Numbered from the stretch's first letter, positions 41,996-51,509 are shown. The stretch: 64,000 nt of DNA from Tectiglobus sp965215755 (GCA_965215755.1 OZ244119.1:1426001-1490000); one strand, 5' to 3'. Notes: generated by a model not told the origin, from the sequence alone. Translations and numbers: made by a program.

Positions 41996-42020
41996 GATGA
42001 TGCGAGGGGTTTGACCCGTC

Positions 42021-42683
42021 ATGAAGCTCTTATCAGTTGGATCGTTTTTGCTTCTGCTGTTGATCCAGTCGATTCCAGGTTCTGCCTCCGAGCCCAAAGT
42101 GCCTGCCGGCCTCGATCCTGGCGGTTTTGCGATCGCTCTGCTGGGCGATGGCATCGACTATACGATACCAGTTGTTGCCAAGCGTCTGGCGCGAGATGGC
42201 GAGGGAGATCTGATCGCCTGGGACTTTGTCGACAATGATATCCGGCCCTATGCCAAGGCTAGTCAATCGACGGCTGATGCTGAGCACATCATCGCGGCGA
42301 ATGACGAGGTGGCATTGATTGTCATCAGGGAACCTGCCGACCAGACGGCGGCGATCGGGCATATGGCAACATTTGTTGTCCGGACACCGGCCCGCGTGAT
42401 CGCCTGGCCAGATGGCCGTCCCGAGCGTCAGGATTGGGATGTCTTGTTCCAGGCGGCCGAGAGGTTCAAGGATCGACTATTTGTCGTGCCGGGCCCTGCT
42501 CGTCAAAGTGATGCTGCGAGGGCCGCAGATAACATTGTGTTTGCAGTATCGAAGCAAGGGAGCAATGACCGGACAGGCGTATTGGATGCCGCAGTTGCTG
42601 CCGCTCAGCAGCTATCGAGGCGGCCCAAGCTGACTTTTGGTGACCTCAAGCGCGTTCTCGCGGGCAAGTCGCCGCCAAACTGA
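42021..42683 (+). CDS. Exported protein resembling a degenerate subtilase
   Basis: Protein of 220 residues with a clear Sec signal (1-23, ending SASE). The mature part has FAIALLGDGIDYTIPVVAKRL and LIAWDFVDNDIRPY, which align by eye with the N-terminal strand of subtilisin-type peptidases. The position of the catalytic Asp is Gly, however, and no HGT histidine motif or GTS serine motif follows. It also stops at 220 residues. I read it as a non-catalytic subtilase-fold protein, low certainty; a distinct unknown family is possible. It lies 25 bases after mobB and may be co-transcribed. Confidence 0.6.
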   Translation: MKLLSVGSFLLLLLIQSIPGSASEPKVPAGLDPGGFAIALLGDGIDYTIPVVAKRLARDGEGDLIAWDFVDNDIRPYAKASQSTADAEHIIAANDEVALIVIREPADQTAAIGHMATFVVRTPARVIAWPDGRPERQDWDVLFQAAERFKDRLFVVPGPARQSDAARAADNIVFAVSKQGSNDRTGVLDAAVAAAQQLSRRPKLTFGDLKRVLAGKSPPN

Positions 42684-42684
42684 C

Positions 42685-43158
42685 TTAGCGCAATGGCTTC
42701 TCCATGAAGATGCTCAATGGGTCTTCGCCATAGTTACCGAAGGGTGGACACTCGCTATACCCGGCTGTCTTGTAGAGAGATCGCGCTTCAGGCTGCGAGA
42801 CCCCGGTTTCGAGTTGGATGACAGAGCAGCCCTGCAACCGGGCAATGGATTCAAGTTCACCCAGAATGCGCCGTCCGAGGCCTGTACCCCGAGCCTGGGC
42901 ATCGACCCACATCCGTTTGAGTTCGGCTGAGCCGTCAGCCTGAAAGACGACTGCACCGCAGCCAACTGCTGATCCACCCAATCGTGCGACAATGAAGCGG
43001 GCATTGTCCTTCGCGAGTTCCGAAGGGTCCAACAGATAGTTGCTTTCGTCGGGATAAAGCGCCTGATGATAGGTGTCTGAGGCTTGGAAAAGTGACAAGA
43101 TATCCGGCTGATACGGGCTCTCGAGAGAGATGGTCGGTGCAGTGGCAGCTTTACTCAT
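42685..43158 (-). CDS. GNAT-family N-acetyltransferase
   Basis: Acetyltransferase of 157 residues. The acetyl-CoA loop MWVDAQARGTGLGRRILGELE is the R/QxxGxG/A motif of the family, followed by VIQLETGVSQPEARSLYKTAGY. The acceptor is unknown; related small proteins modify amino acids or peptides. ATG 43158 with an upstream GGGAAC is preferred over the longer frame from 43254, whose extra residues look non-coding and overlap the moaA upstream region. It is convergent with the subtilase-like gene, with stops one base apart. Confidence 0.83.
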   Translation of the reverse strand: MSKAATAPTISLESPYQPDILSLFQASDTYHQALYPDESNYLLDPSELAKDNARFIVARLGGSAVGCGAVVFQADGSAELKRMWVDAQARGTGLGRRILGELESIARLQGCSVIQLETGVSQPEARSLYKTAGYSECPPFGNYGEDPLSIFMEKPLR

Positions 43159-43256
43159 TGTCCGTTCCCATCTTGCAGAGCCGCAGCAAATAGCTAAGTT
43201 ACCAGAAAGCTGTCCGTGAATGCGGCAAAACCTCCAGAAAGACCGGTGTAGCAATC

Positions 43257-44285
43257 ATGTCTGAGCACGTGCCACCCGCTGATCAAGCGTCCCAGATGAT
43301 CGATCCATTCGGCCGCCATGTCACTTATTTGCGCGTGTCGGTGACAGATCGTTGTGATTTCCGCTGCGTGTACTGCATGGCTGAGAACATGACATTTCTC
43401 CCAAAGCGCGATCTGCTGACGCTTGAGGAGCTCGACAGGGTTTGTACCGCTTTTGTCGATAAGGGGGTGCGTAAGCTCCGTATCACAGGGGGTGAACCTC
43501 TCGTTCGACGGAACATCATGCAGTTCTTCCGTGGCATGTCGCGGCATCTGGATAGCGGGGCATTGGAAGAGCTGACACTGACAACGAACGGCAGCCAGTT
43601 GACCAAATACGCCGGCGAGTTGGCTGATTGCGGTGTGCGGCGCATCAACGTGTCGATCGATACGTTGAAGCCGGATAAGTTCAAGGAGATTACCCGCTGG
43701 GGTGATCTTGAGAAGGTTCTCGACGGACTGCAGGCTGCGAAGAACGCCGGCATGCAGATTAAGATTAATGCTGTAGCGCTGAAGGGCGTCAATGATGATG
43801 AGATCGATGATCTTATCCGCTTCTCGCACGGTCAGGGTTTCGACTTGACGTTGATTGAAACGATGCCGATGGGCGATATTGATGGCGATCGGACTGATCA
43901 ATACCTGCCGCTTTCGATGGTGCGGGCCGATCTACAAGACCGCTGGACGCTCGAGGATATTCCTTACAAGACCGGTGGCCCGGCGCGTTATGTGGAAATC
44001 AAGGAGACGGGCGGGCGGTTAGGCTTCATCACTCCGATGACGCATAACTTCTGTGAGAGCTGCAATCGTGTGCGGCTGACCTGCACAGGCACGCTCTACA
44101 TGTGCCTCGGACAGAATGATGCGGCCGACTTGAAGATCCCGTTGCGTACGAGCCCCGAGCCGGCTGCGCTTTATGCTGCGATCGATGAAGCCATTGGACG
44201 GAAACCCAAAGGTCATGACTTTATCATTGACCGGAGGACGAAGCGTCCGGCTGTTCCGCGCCATATGAGTGTGACTGGTGGCTGA
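43257..44285 (+). CDS. moaA: GTP 3',8-cyclase MoaA
   Basis: Radical-SAM enzyme of 342 residues for the first step of molybdenum cofactor synthesis. The N-terminal cluster motif CDFRCVYCM and LRITGGEPLVRRN are intact, as is the C-terminal second-cluster motif NFCESCNRVRLTCTGTLYMCLG. The chain ends in GG, the conserved tail of active MoaA. A weak ribosome site precedes ATG 43257. It overlaps the next transporter gene by eight bases. With mobA and mobB nearby this forms a cofactor gene cluster, though moaC, moaE and moeA are not in the window. Confidence 0.94.
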   Translation: MSEHVPPADQASQMIDPFGRHVTYLRVSVTDRCDFRCVYCMAENMTFLPKRDLLTLEELDRVCTAFVDKGVRKLRITGGEPLVRRNIMQFFRGMSRHLDSGALEELTLTTNGSQLTKYAGELADCGVRRINVSIDTLKPDKFKEITRWGDLEKVLDGLQAAKNAGMQIKINAVALKGVNDDEIDDLIRFSHGQGFDLTLIETMPMGDIDGDRTDQYLPLSMVRADLQDRWTLEDIPYKTGGPARYVEIKETGGRLGFITPMTHNFCESCNRVRLTCTGTLYMCLGQNDAADLKIPLRTSPEPAALYAAIDEAIGRKPKGHDFIIDRRTKRPAVPRHMSVTGG

Positions 44286-45195
44286 TAGCCACCCGCAGTC
44301 AGATTCAAGTGATGATCCAGAGGCTCGTCAACGAGCCAACAACCTGCGCGGTATCTTCTATCTGCTGCTCGGTATGGGCGCCTTTGCGCTTAACGACGCG
44401 CTGACCAAATCAACGTCGGGCGAACTGCCGACCGGGCAAATCGTTGCAATCCGCGGAATGTTTGCCTGCCTGATGCTGGCGCCAATTGTCGTGAGGACGG
44501 TTGGAATCGCGTCGATGAGGCAGGTTTTTTCATTGCCTGTCGTCATTCGCAACGTTTCCGAAGTGTTGATTGTTTTCTTCTTTTTGAACGCGCTGTTCCG
44601 TCTGCCGCTCGCCAATGTCACTGCAATTCTTCAGGCTTTGCCTCTTGTTATGACCGCCGCCGCTGCGGTGCTGTTCAAAGAGTCCGTCGGTTGGCGGCGC
44701 TGGCTTGCAGCAGGTGTCGGTTTGCTGGGGGTTTTGCTGATCGTGCGACCAGGGTCCGGCGACTTTTCCTGGTGGTATATGTCTGCCTTTGTCGCAATGC
44801 TGCTGATTGCTGTCCGCGATATTTCAACCCGGTATATCGCAGAGTCCATTCCAACGCTTACGTTGACGTTCCTGACTGCCGTTATTGTGACGCTCGCAGG
44901 CTTGGGGTTTGGTTTAACAGAGACATGGGTGATGCCGTCGACAGCGGCCTGGGTGAAGCTCGCAAGTGCGGCGGTTGCTGTCATGGTTGCCTACTACGCG
45001 TCGACCGAGTGTTGGCGTGGCACCGACATCGCCGTGATCTCACCGTTTCGCTATTCAATCGTCCTATGGTCGTTGTTCCTGGGATACGTTGTGCTTGATG
45101 AGATCCCAACCGGTTGGACGATTGCGGGAGCGGCGATCGTCGTTGGTGCCGGTCTTTACACGCTGCGTCGTGAGCAGGTCGTCAAGAATTCCTAA
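44278..45195 (+). CDS. EamA/DMT-family transporter
   Basis: Drug/metabolite transporter of 305 residues with ten helices after a charged 25-residue start. The first EamA half begins GIFYLLLGMGAFALNDALTKS, and the second ends in GAAIVVGAGLYTLRREQ. GTG 44278 is inferred as the start because it overlaps the moaA end by eight bases and no better codon is near. It resembles the transporter at 11749-12639 in its opening (both have a TVNDAISK/ALNDALTK-type helix). Substrate unknown. Confidence 0.8.
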   Translation: MADSHPQSDSSDDPEARQRANNLRGIFYLLLGMGAFALNDALTKSTSGELPTGQIVAIRGMFACLMLAPIVVRTVGIASMRQVFSLPVVIRNVSEVLIVFFFLNALFRLPLANVTAILQALPLVMTAAAAVLFKESVGWRRWLAAGVGLLGVLLIVRPGSGDFSWWYMSAFVAMLLIAVRDISTRYIAESIPTLTLTFLTAVIVTLAGLGFGLTETWVMPSTAAWVKLASAAVAVMVAYYASTECWRGTDIAVISPFRYSIVLWSLFLGYVVLDEIPTGWTIAGAAIVVGAGLYTLRREQVVKNS

Positions 45196-45367
45196 GCGCT
45201 TGTCCAGATAGACTCCCAGGGTTCGGCCTCATCATTAGAGGGTTCAATACGCTCTCTGACTTGGCCGGATCAAAGCGTTGCGCATATTAACTACGCTCAG
45301 CTCGCTTCATCCAAAGTTAAGCGGTTTTGCTTAAAATGCGATCATTGTATTGCGTATTGGGTGATCT

Positions 45368-45859
45368 ATGAGCTCCGGATTTAGCCTTCCGAATGCTGCC
45401 ATTGCCGTTGCCGCGGTGTTCGCGTTGTCGTTCACATCGAAGGCGGAATACGCTCCTGAAAAGTCATTTGCGCACTCCATTGAAATCGCATCAAGACCTG
45501 AAACAGTGTGGTCAGCGCTGACCAGGAAGGTGCATGTCGACCAGTATCATCCCGCGCCGGTGGGTGAAGATGTGTCGTCCAAGGAGAGCGAGATTTTTTA
45601 TGGGACAGCAGACCAAAAACTGATCGTCGGAGAGGTGACGTTGTTCGAACCTCCTATGCGGCTTACGCATACCTTTCGGTTTGCGGGTCGCGATGGTGCG
45701 CGAACGTCTTACGTCACTTACTGGATTAAGCCGGTGGCCGGTGGTTCCAGGTTGACGATCTCGCATGTTGGCTACAAGGCCGGCAGCGAGGATTTTGCAC
45801 ATATCAGCAAGCGCTGGCCGACGCTTATGGCCAAGCTCAAGGCCCATCTGGAGCCTTAA
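45368..45859 (+). CDS. SRPBCC-fold protein with N-terminal signal-like segment
   Basis: Protein of 163 residues. The first 25 residues are hydrophobic and signal-like (IAVAAVFALSFTSKAEYA). The rest is an SRPBCC (START/Bet v 1, AHSA1-like) domain: FAHSIEIASRPETVWSALTRKVHVDQYHP, VTLFEPPMRLTHTFRF, and the long C-terminal helix KRWPTLMAKLKAHL. Such folds bind hydrophobic ligands. An exported form is unusual, so the hydrophobic start may be a membrane anchor. It is preceded by 172 bases without features I can name. Confidence 0.7.
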   Translation: MSSGFSLPNAAIAVAAVFALSFTSKAEYAPEKSFAHSIEIASRPETVWSALTRKVHVDQYHPAPVGEDVSSKESEIFYGTADQKLIVGEVTLFEPPMRLTHTFRFAGRDGARTSYVTYWIKPVAGGSRLTISHVGYKAGSEDFAHISKRWPTLMAKLKAHLEP

Positions 45860-46004
45860 TCCTATCCCGGATTGTGCTGCGCGAGCGCTTTCTAGTCCTT
45901 ACAGCGCGCTTGTCGAGGCATGCCGATCTGGCGTACTATTTCGCACTTTCAGAATTCAACTTGGCGGCAGTTTCTGCTGCTATTGTAGCAATTGGTGGAA
46001 TGTT

Positions 46005-46571
46005 ATGCCTGCAACCGAATACAACGTTGAACAATACGTCGCCGACATTCGCGCGATTGTGGCCGAGGAGTCGGAGACCAAGGCCATCACTGACCGTATC
46101 AAGCCGTTGGCGAAACAATTGGCAGCCGCGCCAGGCTGGCTCAAGGATGAGTATCGCGGTGTTGATGAGCAGCAAGGTTTTGGTGTTCACCTTCTGCATG
46201 AGGAAGAGAACCATGACCTTGCGGTGTTTGTCTTGACCTGGATGCCGGGGCGCGGAACCCAACCGCATAATCATCTGACATGGGCCGTCGTGGCCGGTAT
46301 CGAAGGCGAAGAATTCGAGGAAGAGTTTGAGCGGGTCGACGATGGCTCCAAGCCCGGGTATGCGAAGCTCAAGAAAACTGGCGAGGTCACTCTCAAGCCG
46401 GGTGACGTGTCTGCCTGCACACCGCGTGCGATCCACAAGGTCTGGAATACAGGCGACAAACTATCAATTTCACTGCACACGTATGGTCGTCATATCAACC
46501 ATACCGGACGCTCGGAATTTGATATCGAGAACGATGCCGAAAAGCCATTCATGGTGGCAGTAAAGGACTGA
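46005..46571 (+). CDS. Cupin protein of the cysteine dioxygenase-like family
   Basis: Soluble cupin of 188 residues. The metal-site motif PGRGTQPHNHLTWAVVAGIEGEEFEEEFE gives HxH and a downstream Glu, and CTPRAIHKV gives the third His. This matches cysteine dioxygenase type I or thiol-dioxygenase-like proteins. Possible substrates are cysteine or 3-mercaptopropionate. ATG 46005 has GGTGGA before it; the frame open from 45765 overlaps the previous gene and is discarded. The next gene is convergent. Confidence 0.75.
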   Translation: MPATEYNVEQYVADIRAIVAEESETKAITDRIKPLAKQLAAAPGWLKDEYRGVDEQQGFGVHLLHEEENHDLAVFVLTWMPGRGTQPHNHLTWAVVAGIEGEEFEEEFERVDDGSKPGYAKLKKTGEVTLKPGDVSACTPRAIHKVWNTGDKLSISLHTYGRHINHTGRSEFDIENDAEKPFMVAVKD

Positions 46572-46612
46572 GGATCAGGCGGGCGCGTTGAAGTGCGCGC
46601 CCTAAGACCGTG

Positions 46613-47782
46613 TCAGCCATAGGCAGCGTTCAGGATTTCCAGGACCTGTTCCGGACGATCTATCTTGCGTGGATTAGAAAATGTCCAATCGTCCAGCATG
46701 CAGTTTTCTGCCAGGCGAGGTAGATCGTCTTTCGCGACGCTGACCTCTTTCAGCGTCCGCGGCATGCCGAGACCTCTGATCAGCTCGTCGAGGATTTCAC
46801 TGGCGCGGCGATCGGGCTGGCCTAGGGCCGCGGAGATCTCGCGCTGGCGGTCGGCGTTGACCTCGTAATTGTAGTCCAGCACATACGGCAGCATGACACA
46901 CGATGTGTGGCCGTGCGGGACATTCGCTGATCCTCCCAAAATGTGACCAATCGCGTGGCTGGCTCCGAGCATTGTGCCTGAGACGATACCGACCATCGAT
47001 AGCCAGGCCCCCATGAGACAACGCAGGCGACCCTCAAGATCATTCTTGTCGGCCTTGGATCTGGCAAGTCCATCACTGAGTGCCCTGAGCGCCTGAAGAG
47101 ACGTCCCATCGGTGTATTCATTGGCATCAATGGAGCACAGCGTCTCAACGGCGTGATCAATTGCCCGGACGCCGCTTGACAGCCACAACCACTCGGGTGT
47201 GTGAACGGTTACAGCTGGATCCAGAATGACAGAGACAGGGACAATGCCGGGATTGATGTAGCTTTGCTTGAGCCGTAGCCGGGTATCGGTCACGCCAGCG
47301 CGTGCGTTGAACTCTCCTGCCGAGAGTGTTGTCGGGACCGTGATCTGGCGAACCCGGGGTGGGCGGTATTCCGGAAAGCGGCGGACGCCATCTTCAACAA
47401 CTGTGCGAAACGGTTCGAGCTGATCAACGTCGGTGATGTCGTGCTCAAGGCAGATTGTGACGGCTTTGCCGCCGTCTGTCGCCGATCCCCCGCCAACAGT
47501 TACGAGCAAGTCTGTGCCGGCGTCTCGTGCTGCATTTGCGCAGGCGACCACGGCCGAGCGCGGCGAATGTGATGGCATATCATCATGTAATCCTGCGAAG
47601 CGGTCATCAAGCGCATGTTTGATCTTGTCGATTTCGTCGGTCGTTGAGTTGAGCGTTCGGCTGACCAGCAAGAAGACGCGACTGGCTCCGAGGCGGTCAG
47701 CTTCTTTGATGATCGATTCAGCGGCGGGTTTGCCAAAGATCACGCGATTCATTTGCGTGAAGACCATTGTGCCTGATTGCAT
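46613..47782 (-). CDS. Iron-containing alcohol dehydrogenase / maleylacetate reductase-like
   Basis: Enzyme of 389 residues of the Fe-ADH superfamily. It has the NAD-binding VTVGGGSATDGGKAV, TTLSAGEF, the metal-site VRAIDHAVETL, and the histidine-rich ASHAIGHILGG with PHGHTSCVMLP. TTLSAGEF where many members have TTAGTGSE is closer to maleylacetate reductases and relatives, so degradation of aromatic acids is possible. GAGG stands seven bases before ATG 47782. It is the last leftward gene before the adaptor locus, 135 bases away, and probably not part of it. Confidence 0.85.
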   Translation of the reverse strand: MQSGTMVFTQMNRVIFGKPAAESIIKEADRLGASRVFLLVSRTLNSTTDEIDKIKHALDDRFAGLHDDMPSHSPRSAVVACANAARDAGTDLLVTVGGGSATDGGKAVTICLEHDITDVDQLEPFRTVVEDGVRRFPEYRPPRVRQITVPTTLSAGEFNARAGVTDTRLRLKQSYINPGIVPVSVILDPAVTVHTPEWLWLSSGVRAIDHAVETLCSIDANEYTDGTSLQALRALSDGLARSKADKNDLEGRLRCLMGAWLSMVGIVSGTMLGASHAIGHILGGSANVPHGHTSCVMLPYVLDYNYEVNADRQREISAALGQPDRRASEILDELIRGLGMPRTLKEVSVAKDDLPRLAENCMLDDWTFSNPRKIDRPEQVLEILNAAYG

Positions 47783-47917
47783 GATGCGGCCTCGCTTCCA
47801 AATTCATGGTCATCGTATCATGGCGTGTGGAGACGAAGCGATCGCAATCAGGATTGAACGGACGGCGCTGGCTTGCAAGTGCCGAATAACTCTCAGAAGA
47901 TCTGCGCAGCTTGTACC

Positions 47918-49732
47918 TTAAATCCAAAAGTAGCTGCGTAGGAAATTGACAGCATCGCGGATGGCGAGCCACCCCAGCGTTGATGTTCCAGTGGTTATTC
48001 TGGCAACCCCTTCCATGCCGGGGCGAAGATCCGGATCGCTGTTCTCAGTCAAGCTGGCATCCACTCGGAAAACTGAGCGGTCACTCTGAACTTCGGCTAA
48101 TGGGTGAATGCTTTGTACTTTGATCGGCAAGCTGCGTCCCGGCTGGGCTGCCAATGAAATCTGGCCATCCTGACCAGTTGCAAGATCGAGTATCCGTTTG
48201 TCAGAGACAAACACTTCGATATCAAGAGAGCTGGTGTCGGCAACTTCAAATAATGTTTGACCACGCGTGATAACCGTTCCCACACGGTTCTCAATCTCGG
48301 CTGCAGTGATAACCCCGCTCAGCTGTGGTTTGATCTCTGCCAGCGACTTTCGGTAGGTCAGGAGTGCAATTTCTGCGTCGGCGATATCCGCTTCAAGCTG
48401 AGCCCGTCTGATCTTTGCCGGGTCCTGTGCAATCCGCGCCAGCGATCGCTTGGCTTCCGCCGCGGCCTTCTTGGCGATGTTGCGGGATATGCCAAGGTCA
48501 ATTTCGCGAGTTGAAAGACGTGCGAGAACAGTATTGCCCTTCTCCACGATCGCATCGGTCTTGACGTTGACTGTTTCGAGGACGGCATCAAACGGTGCGG
48601 TGACGACACGCTTTTCGCTGGCAACAAGCCTGAATGGTGCCTCGACACGGTCGGGATACGGAATGAGTGCGATTAGAGCGATCGGGACAACCAAGGCAGC
48701 GGCAGTCCGCCAACGAAAGGCTTCTGCTTTCATCTTGCTCCACGCACCTGCGAGGCCATGGTTGGTGCCGGCAGCGATCAACAAAGGTTTGTAAGTGGTG
48801 GCAATAGCGTGAAGCTCGTTGGTCGCTGTTTCTGCTGCAATCAACTCTGAGGGGTGCTGCTCGCCTAGGGCTGAACGCGGCCGAAACGCTAGGGCAACCG
48901 CAGGAGTGCCGTTTGAACCGATAATCGCGACTGACCAATCCTCGTGGCAGTTGGCAGCGACTTGGTCGCTCCCGGCATTCGCCTTCCAGGTCCGGGCGGA
49001 TTCATCTATCGCACCTTTGACGTCATTGAGTGTGCGAGAAGCTGCGTGCGGCTTCCCCGTCTTGTTGAAGGTAATGCGCTCTGGTTTTCCGTTGGCAACC
49101 TGGGCGATGACCAACTCGGGTAGATCATAAGACCGGCAAAGTTGGTCGGCTATGATTTGGAGTTTTCCGTCGGTTGTTGCCTCCCCGGAGACGGCATCCA
49201 AAAAGTCTGCCGTGACACCGCCTTTGCCATCCATCAGTCGCGCTGCAGCGGTGTTCTGATAGATCGAGCGAAGCAGTTCAAGGCGTTCGAAGGATAGTGC
49301 GAGCGCAAAGCCAGTGGTCGGGTGCGTTTCGATCACCAGGAACCGAATGCATCCATTGATTTCCCCGGTCGACAGTTGGGCGACGACATAGGTGACAGCG
49401 TCAGTGCTGTTCGTATTGAGATCGAAGCGGAAGACCTGCTTGGATGCTCCAACCTGGCGACAAAACTCGGACTTCGAAATTTCGAGAGCTGTGGCGATGG
49501 CTTGATCGCCAGCTTCGAAAGAGACGCTCCCGCTCTCAGGCTTGATACTTAGAACTGCGGCCGCCTTCGCATTCACGAGGTCGCGCACCAGCTGGACTGT
49601 TCTGGCGTTCAATGCAGTGATGTTCGGCGCAGCATCAAGCGACTGCAGAACCAATGCCAAGCCCGAAGCAGTCGGTTGACTGTCGGGCTGGATGGCTGGG
49701 GACTTGGTTGCTTCCTGCATCAATGCGGCCAT
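47918..49732 (-). CDS. Hybrid adaptor: cytosolic GAF-like region, one membrane helix, HlyD-type periplasmic part
   Basis: Protein of 604 residues. The first 340 residues have no signal and look cytosolic, with two GAF-like segments (about 30-150 and 185-330). A membrane helix (TAAALVVPIALIALIPYP, about 351-368) is followed by a HlyD/RND-type adaptor: APFRLVASEKRVVTAPFDAVLETVNVK, a short coiled-coil hairpin, and VGTVITRGQTLFEVADTSSLDIEVFV. Joining a sensor-like cytosolic part to an adaptor is unusual. It suggests the adaptor relays or receives a signal across the membrane. It is the last gene of the leftward run M50-HlyD, SapC, adaptor, this. Confidence 0.75.
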   Translation of the reverse strand: MAALMQEATKSPAIQPDSQPTASGLALVLQSLDAAPNITALNARTVQLVRDLVNAKAAAVLSIKPESGSVSFEAGDQAIATALEISKSEFCRQVGASKQVFRFDLNTNSTDAVTYVVAQLSTGEINGCIRFLVIETHPTTGFALALSFERLELLRSIYQNTAAARLMDGKGGVTADFLDAVSGEATTDGKLQIIADQLCRSYDLPELVIAQVANGKPERITFNKTGKPHAASRTLNDVKGAIDESARTWKANAGSDQVAANCHEDWSVAIIGSNGTPAVALAFRPRSALGEQHPSELIAAETATNELHAIATTYKPLLIAAGTNHGLAGAWSKMKAEAFRWRTAAALVVPIALIALIPYPDRVEAPFRLVASEKRVVTAPFDAVLETVNVKTDAIVEKGNTVLARLSTREIDLGISRNIAKKAAAEAKRSLARIAQDPAKIRRAQLEADIADAEIALLTYRKSLAEIKPQLSGVITAAEIENRVGTVITRGQTLFEVADTSSLDIEVFVSDKRILDLATGQDGQISLAAQPGRSLPIKVQSIHPLAEVQSDRSVFRVDASLTENSDPDLRPGMEGVARITTGTSTLGWLAIRDAVNFLRSYFWI

Positions 49733-49767
49733 GCCGGTTGTTCTTCCGTTTGCTTCTTTGCTGCTGG

Positions 49768-50571
49768 TCAGCTCTTGGGGCTCAAGATTGTTAGCTCAGT
49801 TCCGGCCGGGATTTTTCCATCCTTATTCCCGATGAGAAAAATTGCACGGAAGGTGCGGCTGGCCGGCTCTAAGCGGCGATCAATGAACCTGAGTTGGGCT
49901 GTCGCGCGCTGGGTGAAGGGATGCCCGAACTCCACGATGTACTGGTTCCCTGCTTTGAATTCGGCGATCTGACTGGCCGGGACGTATGCGATCGCTTCCA
50001 GCGTTGTGAGATCTGCGATCGTAATCAGCTTGTCGCTGCGCTTAACCGTGGCGCCGGGATCAACAGTGATCTCAACGACTTCACCCGCGAATGGAGCAGC
50101 GACATGGTATTGCTTGAGCACCTTTTGTTCGAGGGCGAGCTTTTGACGTTCTACATCCAGGGCATCAGAGGCTAATTTGAGATCAGCCGTGGCAATACGC
50201 ACCTGGAAGCCAGCATCTTCGATCTCCCATTTTGGTACAGAACCGTTGCGCGCGCTACGAAGTCGTTCATAGCGCTGCTTCATCCGGGCAAGCTGATGAC
50301 GGGCCTTTTCGACGTTGCCAACCTGCCCTGCTGATTGCCTGGTCAACTTGACACGAGCGGCCTGCACTTCGTCGTCGAGGCTAAGCAGTGGCTCACCGCT
50401 CTTGATGCGATCGCCTTCGGTCACAAAGATCTTGGCAACCCGACCATCGACCATGGGGTTCAAAGACACTTGTTGGCCGGGACGTGTCATCGCTGTCAGC
50501 ATTGTCTCGGCACTGGCAGGCGTGACGATGAGGCCGACAAGTATGAGGGCGAAGAAACGCGCGACTAGCAT
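49768..50571 (-). CDS. Periplasmic adaptor (RND/HlyD-type membrane fusion protein)
   Basis: Protein of 267 residues with a Sec signal (1-21, ending ASAE). The lipoyl half SLNPMVDGRVAKIFVTEGDRIKSGEPLLSLDDE, a coiled-coil hairpin (about 70-155), the second lipoyl half and a short beta-barrel make up the rest. It is shorter than usual RND adaptors because it lacks the membrane-proximal domain. The following gene (35 bases on) encodes a second adaptor. No RND pump or ABC ATPase is nearby, so these adaptors must serve another inner-membrane partner, probably the M50/HlyD fusion. Confidence 0.8.
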   Translation of the reverse strand: MLVARFFALILVGLIVTPASAETMLTAMTRPGQQVSLNPMVDGRVAKIFVTEGDRIKSGEPLLSLDDEVQAARVKLTRQSAGQVGNVEKARHQLARMKQRYERLRSARNGSVPKWEIEDAGFQVRIATADLKLASDALDVERQKLALEQKVLKQYHVAAPFAGEVVEITVDPGATVKRSDKLITIADLTTLEAIAYVPASQIAEFKAGNQYIVEFGHPFTQRATAQLRFIDRRLEPASRTFRAIFLIGNKDGKIPAGTELTILSPKS

Positions 50572-50711
50572 TCGTCAGATATCCCTAGAGTTATGGTCGG
50601 GTTGCAGTTTGTGTTCGCTGGAGCAGCGCACCTTCGGCCGAGATTGGTATGGTGCCAGATTGAAGTGCGCTGCTCGTGTGTTATGTGATGATCAACTCGC
50701 AGAACGTTGTC

Positions 50712-51485
50712 TTAGTGAATGTTCGACTTACCGTCGATCTTGCTGAGGGCCGAAGACAACTCTTCAAGCTGACCTAGTGCAGCCAATGAGAAGAGGTGAG
50801 CGTAGATTGCCCCCATTACGCCGCTCGTCGTCAGTCTTGCTAAGGTTTCAGCGGGCAAGGCTCGGAGTTTCTGTTCATCGACAATACGAAAGCCTTTGAG
50901 TTCAAGCGTCTGAGTGCCGCGAGAAATCTTGATGGCCGGATCAGCCAGGATGTCTAGCTCAGCCAGTTCCCGGCAAGTGCGCCGTGTCGTGTCGATGCTC
51001 TTTTCGTAGTTGACGCAGAAGTCCATAATTGACTTGGTCGTTTTCGTGGGCTGTCCGTCAGTTGCGAAGAAGGTATTGGTCGCGACATCGCTGACCTTTG
51101 CTGACTCGTTGTCGAAGCAGAGTGCAAAGTCATTGTTGTTTGATTTTGCGCGAACCAGCATGAACGGATAGCGGCGAATGTAAGCCGGGACATAGGCGGA
51201 GTTCTTCCAAGCGCCGTTGTCGTCGACGTAGGGGTTCCTACCTTGCTCGACAGAAACGAGCACCGCCGGCATTGGCGAGTCGCCCGTAGTGAATAGAATG
51301 GGGTAATGACGCTGTGCAGCGGCAAACTCGTCGATCGCCAAAGGGAAGCTGTTCGACTGAGCCGCAAAGCCATAGTCCTGCTGTTCGGCGAGCCCGAAGC
51401 TACCATGGTGCTCAGCTGTGAGAGGTGTCAGGGCCTTATAGAGTGGCGGCAGGTTTTCTGTCACGGATGGAAGTTCTACGGTCAT
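50712..51485 (-). CDS. SapC-family protein
   Basis: SapC-like protein (PF07277 type) of 257 residues. It shows LYKALTPLTAEHHGSFGLAEQQDYGFAAQ, FPLAIDEFAAAQRHYPILF and YIRRYPFML, the typical core. No function is firmly established; the family name comes from S-layer-associated loci. An AAGGAG ribosome site seven bases before ATG 51485 is the best in this region, suggesting strong translation. It lies 24 bases after the M50/HlyD gene. Its place inside an export-type operon beside a giant surface protein gives it a plausible role with that protein, such as chaperone or regulator, but this is inference. Confidence 0.85.
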   Translation of the reverse strand: MTVELPSVTENLPPLYKALTPLTAEHHGSFGLAEQQDYGFAAQSNSFPLAIDEFAAAQRHYPILFTTGDSPMPAVLVSVEQGRNPYVDDNGAWKNSAYVPAYIRRYPFMLVRAKSNNNDFALCFDNESAKVSDVATNTFFATDGQPTKTTKSIMDFCVNYEKSIDTTRRTCRELAELDILADPAIKISRGTQTLELKGFRIVDEQKLRALPAETLARLTTSGVMGAIYAHLFSLAALGQLEELSSALSKIDGKSNIH

Positions 51486-51509
51486 GATCTGCTCCTTATT
51501 GCAGTAGAA

